Positions 41,425-49,083 are shown, numbered from the stretch's first letter. The stretch is DNA of 64,000 bases from Candidatus Peribacteraceae bacterium (GCA_018061945.1 JAGOTD010000001.1:62001-126000); one strand, 5' to 3'. Notes: generated by a model not told the origin, from the sequence alone. Numbers and translations are program-made.

Positions 41425-41823
41425 TTACAAGCTCGCACTCTTTGCATCTTTTTGGTCAAAGCATGGCTCTGTAAAATAATGACGAGCTGCCATCAGCGCA
41501 ACGAATGCCAGCACGCCGAGGACAATGTCGATCGATGTGAGATCAGGCTTGAGCATTTTGCGGGCAATAACGAATGCAAGTAGCTCGAGAACAGCAGCAA
41601 TACTGTGGGTAACGAGCATACGAACGAGCTCCATTCCAATCACAATCAGCAGAACCCGATAGATGAGTGCATAGAACGTATCGGTACTCGTCCAATCCAT
41701 AGACAGAAGAGCGGGCACGCTCTTGATGACGAAAAAAATGACAAAGAATATGACCACGGTTGCAAGAATGCGCTCCCCAATCCTTACCGCGCGCTCCCAG
41801 ATATTCTGAAAATTGGTTGGCAT
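41425..41823 (-). CDS. PsiE-like phosphate-starvation-inducible membrane protein
   Basis: 132 residues with four membrane helices. RILATVVIFFVIFFVIKSVPAL, VLLIVIGMELVRMLVTHSIAAVLE and MLKPDLTSIDIVLGVLAFVALMAARHYF follow the pattern of the PsiE family (about 130 residues, inner membrane). In E. coli psiE is induced by phosphate limitation; the molecular role is unknown. The last residues (FDQKDAKSASL) are extra. A single gene with no visible phosphate-regulon box. Confidence 0.78.
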   Translation of the reverse strand: MPTNFQNIWERAVRIGERILATVVIFFVIFFVIKSVPALLSMDWTSTDTFYALIYRVLLIVIGMELVRMLVTHSIAAVLELLAFVIARKMLKPDLTSIDIVLGVLAFVALMAARHYFTEPCFDQKDAKSASL

Positions 41824-42069
41824 GGCCGCAGTGTATCAAACTGTGCGCGTTCGGTCACATACGTACTTCTTTTTCTTCTCACACGCGTCGTTGTTGTTCC
41901 GAAGTGTGCAAGAAAAATGGCCTGAACCTGCTGTATACAAGTGCTCAGGCAAGTTTTATCTCTCCATAAACAGTGCGGAAGATAGAGACCTGAAGGTACT
42001 CAAAGCAGTCGTACGAGCGCAGTTGCTGACAGGAAGAAACAGTACAAAACAAAAAGATAATTTGATACA

Positions 42070-42489
42070 ATGAAAAAAATGAACCCAAAAGACCAAGTCT
42101 GTAGAATGGAAGTAGACAATCTAGCACTCCCATGCTCAGACGAGACAGCGATGCGTGTACCCTATATTGTTATCCACAATAACGAAGACCCCGACGATAT
42201 GTATTGTTTGCATACGGGGCGCAGTTGTAGCCACGAAAACCTTGCAGAGGAACTTCCTTTGTCGCCAACCAGCACAATCGTGGGCGGAGGACTTCTTTCG
42301 CTCGATCGTCATGGAGATACATGGAATATGACCATGGCGACAGGATCATATAAAGGCAGCATCCCTCCGTGGATGCAGGACCATTTTGCCATGCAGATCA
42401 AGCAGACGTTGGCACTGAAGGGTATGCAGGTTGATACAATTGAGACTGTAGCGTCAAACGGAAACATGAATCGCCATTGGTCGCGGTAG
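42070..42489 (+). CDS. Uncharacterised protein (139 aa)
   Basis: 139 residues; no family recognised. Cytosolic, with four Cys in the first 60 residues (Cys11, Cys22, Cys46, Cys53), among them a CLHTGRSCSHENL stretch that could bind metal, and an alternating beta pattern (LDRHGDTWNMTMATGSYKG). A second ATG at 42079 is possible. The region 41824-42069 before it is empty of genes. Confidence 0.55.
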   Translation: MKKMNPKDQVCRMEVDNLALPCSDETAMRVPYIVIHNNEDPDDMYCLHTGRSCSHENLAEELPLSPTSTIVGGGLLSLDRHGDTWNMTMATGSYKGSIPPWMQDHFAMQIKQTLALKGMQVDTIETVASNGNMNRHWSR

Positions 42490-42543
42490 GCGTGCTACTC
42501 ATTCCCCGTAACCTTTTTTACATACAACGCGTATACTCATCAT

Positions 42544-42939
42544 ATGAAAAAATCTTTTCTCATCATCGTCGCAATTATTGTTGTACTGATCGCTGGTTTC
42601 TACGGGTTCAATGCGTACATCTATAACGAAAAGCAGGGCGATGGAACGGAAGTCACCTCGTATCGCGGTACGCTCACCGGCACGCAAGTCTGTCTGCCCC
42701 ATGCCGATAGAGAAGGTCCGCAGACACTGGAATGTGCACTTGGCATGAAGACCGATGCCGGCGAGTACTATGCACTCGATTTCGGCACACTCTCTCAGGG
42801 AATGCCTCCTCTTACCGATGGCGACCGCTTCTCGGCAACTGGGCTCATTACTCCCGTCGAAATGCTCAGTTCCGATCACTGGAAAAAGTACGACATAGAA
42901 GGAATTCTGTCGGTCACAGATGCGGTGCAGAAGTTGTAA
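42544..42939 (+). CDS. Membrane-anchored or secreted protein (131 aa)
   Basis: 131 residues. One N-terminal hydrophobic helix (FLIIVAIIVVLIAGFYGF) with a basic start serves as anchor or signal. The remaining domain (about 30-131) has two Cys (CLPHADREGPQTLEC, spaced by 13) that may form a disulfide, and a beta pattern GTLTGTQ, YYALDFGTL, FSATGLITPVEM. It resembles small exported OB-fold-like proteins, but no family is recognised. Stop is followed immediately by the convergent gene (1 nt). Confidence 0.65.
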   Translation: MKKSFLIIVAIIVVLIAGFYGFNAYIYNEKQGDGTEVTSYRGTLTGTQVCLPHADREGPQTLECALGMKTDAGEYYALDFGTLSQGMPPLTDGDRFSATGLITPVEMLSSDHWKKYDIEGILSVTDAVQKL

Positions 42940-42940
42940 A

Positions 42941-43333
42941 TCATATCTTTATCCTTTCGAGTTTCCCTTTTCGTTTGACGATATTTTTGTAATCCCACTG
43001 AATGTCTTTGGATTTTTTGAGCCACCGCGCGAGATCTTTTATGTTGATCTGATCAACTGAAGTGTAGCGCGCATCTGCTGCTTTAAAACTCCCCTCCTTC
43101 TGCAATAACTCTTCATCAAACGATTGACCACTCCAAAATAATAACCGAACGGAATCTTTCAATTTGCTGTAACCCACGACTGGATTTCCATCCAAAAACC
43201 AGACCGGATGCGCATGCCAAATCTTGTACTCCGCCTCTGGCAGATGACTGATAATTTCGTTGGCCAACAGATTGCAGATAGCAGCGTCTTCTTTAGAGAG
43301 AGCCTTGTTGTAGCTTTGAATATCTTTGTGCAT
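42941..43333 (-). CDS. DUF1801 family protein (YdhG-like)
   Basis: 130 residues. AEYKIWHAHPVWFLDGNPVVGYSKLKDSV, LLFWSGQSF and an RWLKKS-containing C-terminus fit DUF1801/YdhG proteins, which are small, cytosolic and of unknown function. The next gene on the other side of a repeat element, at 43554, belongs to the same family but is not a close copy. Convergent with the membrane-anchored gene, with a 1-nt gap. Confidence 0.7.
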   Translation of the reverse strand: MHKDIQSYNKALSKEDAAICNLLANEIISHLPEAEYKIWHAHPVWFLDGNPVVGYSKLKDSVRLLFWSGQSFDEELLQKEGSFKAADARYTSVDQINIKDLARWLKKSKDIQWDYKNIVKRKGKLERIKI

Positions 43334-43357
43334 AGAACGAATTATACCATATGAGTA

Positions 43358-43493
43358 CGCCCCTCACCCGGCCCTACGGGCCACCCTCTCCGAGCTTTAG
43401 CTGGGAGAGGGATATTCACAAATTTGTTATGTATTTTCCTTGAGCTCCCCTCTCGCTCGCGTAGCGAGGAGAGGGGTCGGGGGTGAGGGGCGT
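43358..43493. repeat. Two-hairpin intergenic repeat element, copy B
   Basis: 136 bp with perfect 13-bp terminal inverted repeats: ACGCCCCTCACCC (43358-43370) and GGGTGAGGGGCGT (43481-43493). Inside are two hairpins (CCCTCTCC ... GGAGAGGG near 43385-43412, and CCCCTCTCGCTCGC/GCGAGGAGAGGGG near 43446-43475), separated by an A/T-rich linker. In inverse orientation it matches copy A element by element. Confidence 0.85.
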
Positions 43494-43553
43494 ATTACTC
43501 AGTCAACTCGTGAGTAGATTCAGAAGTTCCAAAAATGCTATACTTGGACCTCT

Positions 43554-43997
43554 ATGAACATGTTCAAGTCTACAAAGGCGACGACGGTACAGGAATATCT
43601 TGATGCTCTTCCGGCCGAGCGCAGAGAGCCGATGGAATTTTTGCATGAGCTGATTCAAAAAACATCGCCGAAACTGAAAGCGCATTTTGCGTATAACATG
43701 CTGGGCTACGGTTCCTTTCCCTACAAAAATTACAAGAAAGAACAGATCGAATGGCCGGTGATTGCACTGGCCAGTCAAAAAAATTATATCAGTCTGTATG
43801 TCTGCGCTGTTGAGAATGGCAACTATATTGCCGAGATGCACAAGAAGGAGCTCGGAAAAGTAAGCGTGGGCAAAAGCTGTATCCGTTTTAAAAAATTGAG
43901 CGACGTAAATCTCGATGTCTTAAAAAAAGTAATCCAGGCCGCAGCGAAGAATCCGGGGCTAGAGGGGGTGAGGGCAACGGAAAAGAAGGGGGAGTAG
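43554..43997 (+). CDS. DUF1801 family protein
   Basis: 147 residues. EYLDALPAERREPMEFLHELIQK and LKAHFAYNMLGYGSFPYKN, then ALASQKNYISLYVCAVENG and GKSCIRFKKL, are the DUF1801 family order. The last 20 codons (NPGLEGVRATEKKGE) are encoded by sequence that resembles an end of the two-hairpin repeat (CTAGAGGGGGTGAGGG), so the C-terminus seems to have been altered by a repeat insertion. Function unknown. Confidence 0.82.
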   Translation: MNMFKSTKATTVQEYLDALPAERREPMEFLHELIQKTSPKLKAHFAYNMLGYGSFPYKNYKKEQIEWPVIALASQKNYISLYVCAVENGNYIAEMHKKELGKVSVGKSCIRFKKLSDVNLDVLKKVIQAAAKNPGLEGVRATEKKGE

Positions 43998-44009
43998 ATT
44001 TCCTAATAT

Positions 44010-44073
44010 GAAATAAGCTATTGTCTTATTTCAATTTAAGGTATAATATTGAAATAAGACTTCCCCTTATTTC
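44010..44073 (+). promoter_or_regulatory. Double operator and promoter of the Fic gene
   Basis: GAAATAAG-N7-CTTATTTC occurs twice: 44010-44032 and 44051-44073. The -10 box TATAAT (44042-44047) lies between them. The inner half-sites extend to a 12-bp perfect inverted repeat (GTCTTATTTCAA at 44023, TTGAAATAAGAC at 44049). The second site ends one base before the Fic ATG at 44074. A dimeric repressor bound here would block both promoter and start codon. Confidence 0.85.
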
Positions 44074-45198
44074 ATGCCTAAACTTAATACTGGTGTCTGG
44101 CGGCAAGGAAATGAATATAAATATTTTCTACCTGAGCAGATTAATAAGACGTTCAGCTGGCATGATCGCAGAATTGATTTACTTCTTTCAGAGGCAAACC
44201 GTTGGCTAGGAGAGCTAAATGCCTATTCTACCATTGTACCAAATGTTGACTTTTTTATTCAAATGCACGTTATTAAAGAAGCAACAGAGTCGAGCAAAAT
44301 CGAGGGGACAAAGGCTGACGTTACAGATGCCGTGCTTCCGGAGCAAGAAGTGGCAATAGAAAAAAGAGATGACTGGATGGAAGTCCAGCGATATATCGAG
44401 GCCATGAATTTTTCTATCGAAGAACTCAAGCGCATTCCTTTAAGCATGCGACTTATGAAAGAAGCCCATAAAATTCTTCTTGCGAATGTTCGTGGCGAGC
44501 AGAAGCAGCCGGGAGAAATACGAAAAAGCCAAAACTGGATAAGAGGCACGAGTCCAAAAGATGCGGTTTTTGTTCCGCCGAGCCATGAACATGTGCCCGA
44601 ATTACTGGATGATTTACAGAAGTTTTGGCACAATAAAGAATTAGCTCTGCCGGCACTTATTAAAATTGCGCTTGGACATTACCAATTTGAAACCATCCAT
44701 CCATTTCTCGATGGCAATGGCCGCATCGGTCGCCTACTCATTACTTTGCAATTGGTGGAGGCGGGCTTACTACAAAGACCAACATTGTATCTTTCTGAAT
44801 TTTTTGAAAAGCGTCGTGCCCTCTATGAAGATGGGTTGATGCTGGTCCGCGAGAAAGGCGATTTCGATCGCTGGTTGCTGTTTTTTTTGGAAGGAGTGGT
44901 CACAACAGCTAAAAACGGTGTTGAGACATTTAGAAAAATTATGGCACTTCGAGCAAGGTACGATGAGACGATACTCGCACTTGGGAGCCGCGCTCAATAT
45001 GGCAATAAGTTACTTCAGCATCTGTTCGGTTCACCTATTACCGATGTAAAGAGGGCAGCTGATGCATGCGAAATTTCGTTTAATACCGCGAACACTCTCC
45101 TGCTTTTACTTGTAGATAAAGGTGTTTTAAAAGAGATGACAGGCTCATCAAGAAATAGACTGTTTTCTTTGCATAAATATCTTGAATTGTTCAAATAA
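44074..45198 (+). CDS. Fic domain protein with N-terminal inhibitory helix and C-terminal winged HTH
   Basis: 374 residues. Fic motif HPFLDGNGRIGR (His209) is complete. The N-terminal inhibitory helix carries SSKIEG (Ser73, Glu77, Gly78), the (S/T)xxxE(G/N) signature of self-inhibited class II Fic proteins. A Fic_N region precedes it, and a winged helix-turn-helix follows at about 310-370 (ITDVKRAADACEISFNTANTL). Fic enzymes transfer AMP from ATP to target proteins. The C-terminal HTH and the double operator covering the start codon together suggest that the protein represses its own gene. Targets unknown. Confidence 0.95.
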   Translation: MPKLNTGVWRQGNEYKYFLPEQINKTFSWHDRRIDLLLSEANRWLGELNAYSTIVPNVDFFIQMHVIKEATESSKIEGTKADVTDAVLPEQEVAIEKRDDWMEVQRYIEAMNFSIEELKRIPLSMRLMKEAHKILLANVRGEQKQPGEIRKSQNWIRGTSPKDAVFVPPSHEHVPELLDDLQKFWHNKELALPALIKIALGHYQFETIHPFLDGNGRIGRLLITLQLVEAGLLQRPTLYLSEFFEKRRALYEDGLMLVREKGDFDRWLLFFLEGVVTTAKNGVETFRKIMALRARYDETILALGSRAQYGNKLLQHLFGSPITDVKRAADACEISFNTANTLLLLLVDKGVLKEMTGSSRNRLFSLHKYLELFK

Positions 45199-45250
45199 GA
45201 AATAAAAGTCCTTTGTGACCAAGATTCGTCATTATCATTTGAGCAATTAT

Positions 45251-45688
45251 TCATCCAATCTTCTCCGCCAGCTCCACGATAATCCCCTCCGGCCCACGCA
45301 TGTAGCACAACTTATAGAGGTTTTCGTAGTTACAGATCTCCCCCATCAGCGTGGCGCCTTTCTCTTTCATCTTCGCAACGAGTCCTTCGACATCGTCCAC
45401 AGCAAAGCAGATGTGCCGCATGCCATGAGTATTTGCCAGCGACGGCTGGATGCCTTTTTCATCGACTGGCTTGTAGTATTTTACCAGCTCTATCATCGCC
45501 TCGCCGCCCGGGATGCGCATCATCACTATCCTATCTTTCACGTCTTTCAGCCCAATAACCTTTTCCACCAGCTCGCCCTCCATATCCATTTCGCCCATCA
45601 CTTCCATTCCCAGTTCCAGAAAAAATTCTTTCGCGGCTACGAGATCTTCTACGTTGATGCCGACGTGGTCGATGCGGTGGAGTTTTAT
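45251..45688 (-). CDS. VOC family protein (glyoxalase/epimerase-like) with a non-canonical ATA start
   Basis: The domain reads KLHRIDHVGINVEDLVAAKE, then FFLELGMEVMGE, GEAMIELVKYY, GMRHICFAVDDVEGLVAKM and GPEGIIVELAE: a complete VOC domain with the metal ligands His (HVGI), Glu (MIELV), His (RHICF) and Glu (VELAE). The first strand lies upstream of the first ATG (45607); the frame is open back to about 45700 and has no ATG, GTG or TTG in front of that strand, only ATA at 45688 where the family Met would be. Either ATA starts it, or a start mutation has truncated the protein. Substrate unknown. Confidence 0.7.
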   Translation of the reverse strand: MKLHRIDHVGINVEDLVAAKEFFLELGMEVMGEMDMEGELVEKVIGLKDVKDRIVMMRIPGGEAMIELVKYYKPVDEKGIQPSLANTHGMRHICFAVDDVEGLVAKMKEKGATLMGEICNYENLYKLCYMRGPEGIIVELAEKIG

Positions 45689-45747
45689 GGTTGTAAGGTA
45701 GCAGAAAAATACTATGACAGTTTATACTACTCAAATCAGAAAATCTC

Positions 45748-46035
45748 TCACTTTCGATTCTTCCAAGTGTAGATACAATCCGGATTAGATTTATCGCCGG
45801 ATGCAAGACATTTGTAATTACCTTGTCCAAGAAAATCTTTCGCATGAAGACAGCACACTTTACGGATACCATCCGCAAACGTTGTGATTTCAGCGATAAC
45901 AGGACTGAGTAATGCTTCTGCATGTTTTAATTTACCGTCTTCAGCTGATTGCGCGATACCCGTACATTCTACGTGCTGGAGTAATCCCGTTCCTGCCGGT
46001 ATTTCGTGAGAAGAAAGTGGAATAGGATTTTGCAT
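45748..46035 (-). CDS. Small uncharacterised Cys-containing protein (95 aa)
   Basis: 95 residues; no family recognised. Five Cys (VECTG, KVCCLHAKDF, YKCLASG, PDCIYTW) suggest metal binding or disulfides; no signal. It shares a divergent, overlapping promoter with the methyltransferase-like gene at 46096 and is A/T-rich like it. Start ATG 46035 lies 7 nt from a perfect TATAAT. Confidence 0.55.
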   Translation of the reverse strand: MQNPIPLSSHEIPAGTGLLQHVECTGIAQSAEDGKLKHAEALLSPVIAEITTFADGIRKVCCLHAKDFLGQGNYKCLASGDKSNPDCIYTWKNRK

Positions 46036-46042
46036 ACAATAT

Positions 46043-46086
46043 ATTATAATAAATAATTGACTTTTGTCAATATTTACTGATAATAA
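46043..46086. promoter_or_regulatory. Overlapping divergent leaderless-type promoters sharing a palindrome
   Basis: Minus strand: TTGACA (46070-46065), 16-bp spacer, TATAAT (46048-46043), 7 nt to ATG 46035. Plus strand: TTGACT (46057-46062), 18-bp spacer, TAATAA (46081-46086), 9 nt to ATG 46096. Both -35 boxes are the arms of one palindrome, ATTGACTTTTGTCAAT (46056-46070). Confidence 0.75.
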
Positions 46087-46095
46087 CTGTCCTTT

Positions 46096-47592
46096 ATGCC
46101 TGAACGTAAACTTGCTCCAGATGAGGCAGATTACATTCGCTCCTATGTACAGGAAGGAATTGATGCAGGCGAAACAGAAAAGCAGATATGCAGTCGACGA
46201 CAGGAACTATTTGATTTATTCGAAGGCACAATCAGTATTGGTCAAATTCGGGCAACAACAGCTTGGATAAAAATACGAGCGAAAAAAAATCTGAATAGTG
46301 CAAAAATAGCCAAAGAGGATAAGCAAGATGGAGTCAGTGACGACATAGATTTTGACAATATTACTGGCCAAGATCGAACAGAAATACGAGGTGAAGATAT
46401 GGACTATAATACTCTGACTAAGATTAAGTGGCGTGAAAAAATGTCAGTATTTATTGATAAAAATTTTCCAAAAGAAGGCAGAGAGAAAATGCGCGTCCTT
46501 TGCCTTCCGGGTAAAGAATGTCTTGAGATTCCGATGTATTTGTCGTTAGGTTTTGACCCTAAAAATATCATTGGCGTTGAAGGTGGTAAAAAAGAAACAA
46601 GAAGCATATTTGAGCAAAATGCAATAAGGCTAGGGATTGATTATAGACTCGGAAAGCTCGAGGATCTTTTACAGTCCGATCCAAATGCCTACGATGTTGT
46701 CAGCTTAGATTTTCATGGCTATTTCCATGATAAACATATGGATATTTTAGAGAATGTTCTACTTGCAAAGAAGGCGGTGATTATGATGAATTCTATGAAG
46801 TCCCGAGAGAATGAACAAACAAAAATTGAACTCCAGACTAAATATTTGCTTATGCACGATAAATTTGGTTTACAAAATAAACATTGGAATGAAAAAAAAG
46901 CTATTATCGATCAATTAGAAAACGGTGAAATGGATGCACCGGACTTGTCTGAGGCAAGAAATTCCATTCTCGCACAAATTATTTGTGTTGCTATTGGATC
47001 GAGCCGTAGAGAAAATTTGCGTTCGAAAGAAGATTTTGATTATTGGTCCGATGCAGGGTTGACTGCTACTTCCGATCTAGCAACTGAGATCCAAGAATTG
47101 ATTCTACGAAGTGGTGTATCTTCTGAAAGAAGATCTGAAATATTTGCACAACAACTAAGGATGTTACATGCTTCTGGCATTGGAAATAGACATAGACCTA
47201 TAAAACTTGAACAGTATTATTATACTAGTGATACAGGCTCTCCCTTCATCTCAGAATTTATAACCCTCGAAAGACCAGAAAAGGAATATCATGCAGCGCG
47301 TTACACAATAAAATTTTTGTCAGAATGTGTATTGCATCGTATTAGCATGTTAAAAGCAGGAGATACAAGTAAATGTAAATTTATTATTCGAGATAAAAAT
47401 TTATTTCAAGTGGAAAGACCAGCGGGCTTTAGGACTAGTGATTCAATTAATTATATCGTGAGAGATAAAACTGTTTCGAGTATAGAAGTAAGAACGCTAC
47501 TAAGAGATATGAATACACAATGGGAGATTTATAATAATCAAATATGGATAGAAGAAATGGATATCCGTAAGTCTTTGGATGAAAATTACTAA
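46096..47592 (+). CDS. Putative SAM-dependent methyltransferase-like protein of unknown target
   Basis: 498 residues. Residues about 20-60 are helical (GIDAGETEKQICSRRQELF). Residues about 130-215 have a Rossmann pattern: REKMRVLCLPGKECLEIPMY, then IIGVEGGKKETRSIFEQNA as the acidic ribose-binding strand, and YDVVSLDFHGYFHDKHMDIL, so a class I methyltransferase-like domain is likely. The glycine loop is weak and no target motif is visible. The C-terminal 280 residues do not resemble any family I know. The A/T-rich gene has a leaderless-type promoter shared with the opposite 95-residue gene. Confidence 0.6.
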   Translation: MPERKLAPDEADYIRSYVQEGIDAGETEKQICSRRQELFDLFEGTISIGQIRATTAWIKIRAKKNLNSAKIAKEDKQDGVSDDIDFDNITGQDRTEIRGEDMDYNTLTKIKWREKMSVFIDKNFPKEGREKMRVLCLPGKECLEIPMYLSLGFDPKNIIGVEGGKKETRSIFEQNAIRLGIDYRLGKLEDLLQSDPNAYDVVSLDFHGYFHDKHMDILENVLLAKKAVIMMNSMKSRENEQTKIELQTKYLLMHDKFGLQNKHWNEKKAIIDQLENGEMDAPDLSEARNSILAQIICVAIGSSRRENLRSKEDFDYWSDAGLTATSDLATEIQELILRSGVSSERRSEIFAQQLRMLHASGIGNRHRPIKLEQYYYTSDTGSPFISEFITLERPEKEYHAARYTIKFLSECVLHRISMLKAGDTSKCKFIIRDKNLFQVERPAGFRTSDSINYIVRDKTVSSIEVRTLLRDMNTQWEIYNNQIWIEEMDIRKSLDENY

Positions 47593-47711
47593 TTTTTCGC
47601 TTATTTAAAACTAACATTTATAGCAAAACTAAAAGAGCTTTTTTGCCCATCCTACAACATATCAATTATCCACTATTCCTCCTACTTAGCTTAACCAATA
47701 ACCCCCTACTT

Positions 47712-47797
47712 TTACTCCCGCAAAACCCTCCCCATCGCCTTACCCTTTGCCAATTCATCGATCAGCTTATCCAAAATCGATTCGAACCTTTCGCGCA
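47712..47797 (-). pseudogene. 3' remnant of a DUF2200 gene
   Basis: The frame after an in-frame TGA reads LDKLIDELAKGKAMGRVLRE, which matches the end of the intact DUF2200 protein encoded at 48730-49083 ([20 protein letters not shown]) and is also alike at the DNA level. Only the last 20 or so codons remain. Confidence 0.65.
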
Positions 47798-47798
47798 A

Positions 47799-48240
47799 TC
47801 ATCTCTCGCACGTAAACCCAAACCATTTCTGCAAACGCGCGTTGAGGCGGGCGAGGGCGTTATTTTCTTTCGAGAACCACTTGAAGACGCGTCCACAGGT
47901 ACGAATCTCCAGCGGACTTTTCTTCGGTACAGATGGCGCCGAAGAAGATATTGCAGGCGGAGGAGTCATGTTTTCCTCTGCTATTGCAACACTGGGGAAG
48001 CTGGAGCTGGAAGAAGAAAGAGAGGACGAAGAAGAAGTCGAAGGCAACGGGTATCCCCACATGTCCAGGTTATTCTGCCGACGAAGCTCAAGCACGAAGC
48101 TGGATACCCCGCCTCCGCCACCGCAACAGCCATCTTCGCTACCTCAGCGCGATTCACATGTGCATCCGAGCGGCAGTATTTTTTCCATCGTCACCTGAGA
48201 CGATGCCAAGTTTTGTTCCTGTAGCAATGGCGTTGGCATA
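47799..48240 (-). pseudogene. Degraded SLH-domain surface protein gene
   Basis: Read in three frames, the minus strand gives YANAIATGTKLGIVSGDDG, then NRAEVAKMAVAVAEAG (together an SLH domain), then a Ser-rich linker (many Ser in a row) and a C-terminal piece with CGRVFKWFSKENNALARLNA and a final FTC. Frameshifts lie between these pieces (near 48155 and 48095), and no N-terminal signal peptide remains. I read it as the decayed 3' part of a gene like the surface protein at 34755. Confidence 0.7.
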
Positions 48241-48281
48241 GAAATAAGATAACCCTGTGAACTCAAACAATCACTCATCAT

Positions 48282-48695
48282 TCACACTTGAACCGCCGGA
48301 TACGACTCGGTATATCGCTCGCCTTGTACGCCTTCGTACACCACGGTTCGTGCCGCAAAGTCCACTTCGTATCGCACCACTCCCGCTTTCCATGCAGCTT
48401 CCAGAAATTGTGGAAAGGTAGTCTGGCCAGTCTGATCCGCGCGCAGGCACGTGATCAATGCCGCTTCATCGAACGCTGGCACATCGGCCATGCCTGTAAG
48501 AAGTGGTACACCCTGCAAGACAACCGGCCCATGTTCTGTTTCATAGACACTCTGAGCAGACGGCAGTGACCAAACATTTCGTCTCACTCCGGCTACGCGC
48601 AATACTTCGGCCAAGACAGGGAAACCCCCGACTTGCGGTCGAATGGCCATAGCATGCTTGAAAGCTGCCTGCAGATTGTCTGTTGCTGTACTCAT
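48282..48695 (-). CDS. DUF1398 family protein
   Basis: 137 residues from ATG 48695. GPVVLQGVPLLTGM, then TCLRADQTGQTTFPQFLEAAWKAGVVRYEVDF and YEGVQGERYTESYPAV match DUF1398 (YbcV-like) proteins: about 130 residues, cytosolic, of unknown function. A longer frame begins at 48782, but the extra 29 residues overlap the next gene and do not fit the family. Confidence 0.82.
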   Translation of the reverse strand: MSTATDNLQAAFKHAMAIRPQVGGFPVLAEVLRVAGVRRNVWSLPSAQSVYETEHGPVVLQGVPLLTGMADVPAFDEAALITCLRADQTGQTTFPQFLEAAWKAGVVRYEVDFAARTVVYEGVQGERYTESYPAVQV

Positions 48696-48729
48696 ACTAA
48701 AAGAAAAAGAGATAATGACTCGCCTTGAT

Positions 48730-49083
48730 TCACTCACTGCGCAAGATTTTCTCCATCGCTCTGCCTTTTGCCAGCTCATCAACCAGCTTATCTAGGTAGC
48801 GGACTTCTCGCATGAGCGGGTCTTCGATATTTTCGATGCGCACACCGCAGATGACGCCCGTGATTTTCTTTCGTGCCGGATTGAGCTTTGGAGCTTGCTC
48901 AAAGAAGGCTTCAAAATTCGTCTGCTTTTCGATCTGGCCCTCCAGTCCTTTCTGCGTATAGCCTGTGAGCCAACGAATGACTTCGTCGACTTCTGCTTTC
49001 GTGCGGCCTTTTTTCTCTGCCTTTGCAATATACATCGGATACACCCGCGCAAAAATCATAGTGTAGATGCGGTGTTTTGGCAT
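48730..49083 (-). CDS. DUF2200 family protein
   Basis: 117 residues. [44 protein letters not shown] and [34 protein letters not shown] match the DUF2200 family, which is cytosolic and of unknown function. It probably forms a transcription unit with the DUF1398 gene (35-nt gap). A second, decayed copy of its 3' end lies at 47712. Confidence 0.88.
   Translation of the reverse strand: MPKHRIYTMIFARVYPMYIAKAEKKGRTKAEVDEVIRWLTGYTQKGLEGQIEKQTNFEAFFEQAPKLNPARKKITGVICGVRIENIEDPLMREVRYLDKLVDELAKGRAMEKILRSE

Noticed and set aside
45215..45772. 185-codon plus-strand frame over the VOC gene
   Set aside because: His/Phe/Tyr-rich antisense of the VOC domain.
47712..47797. Possible TGA recoding (TGA as Gly) as in some Patescibacteria
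   Set aside because: Many genes end in TGA at the expected family length, with ATGA overlaps (for example at 15390-15393), so TGA is a normal stop; the in-frame TGA here belongs to decayed DNA.
47643..48224. 193-codon plus-strand frame in the decayed SLH region
   Set aside because: The minus strand holds recognisable SLH and DUF2200 pieces; the plus frame is Arg/Ser/Pro-rich without family signs.
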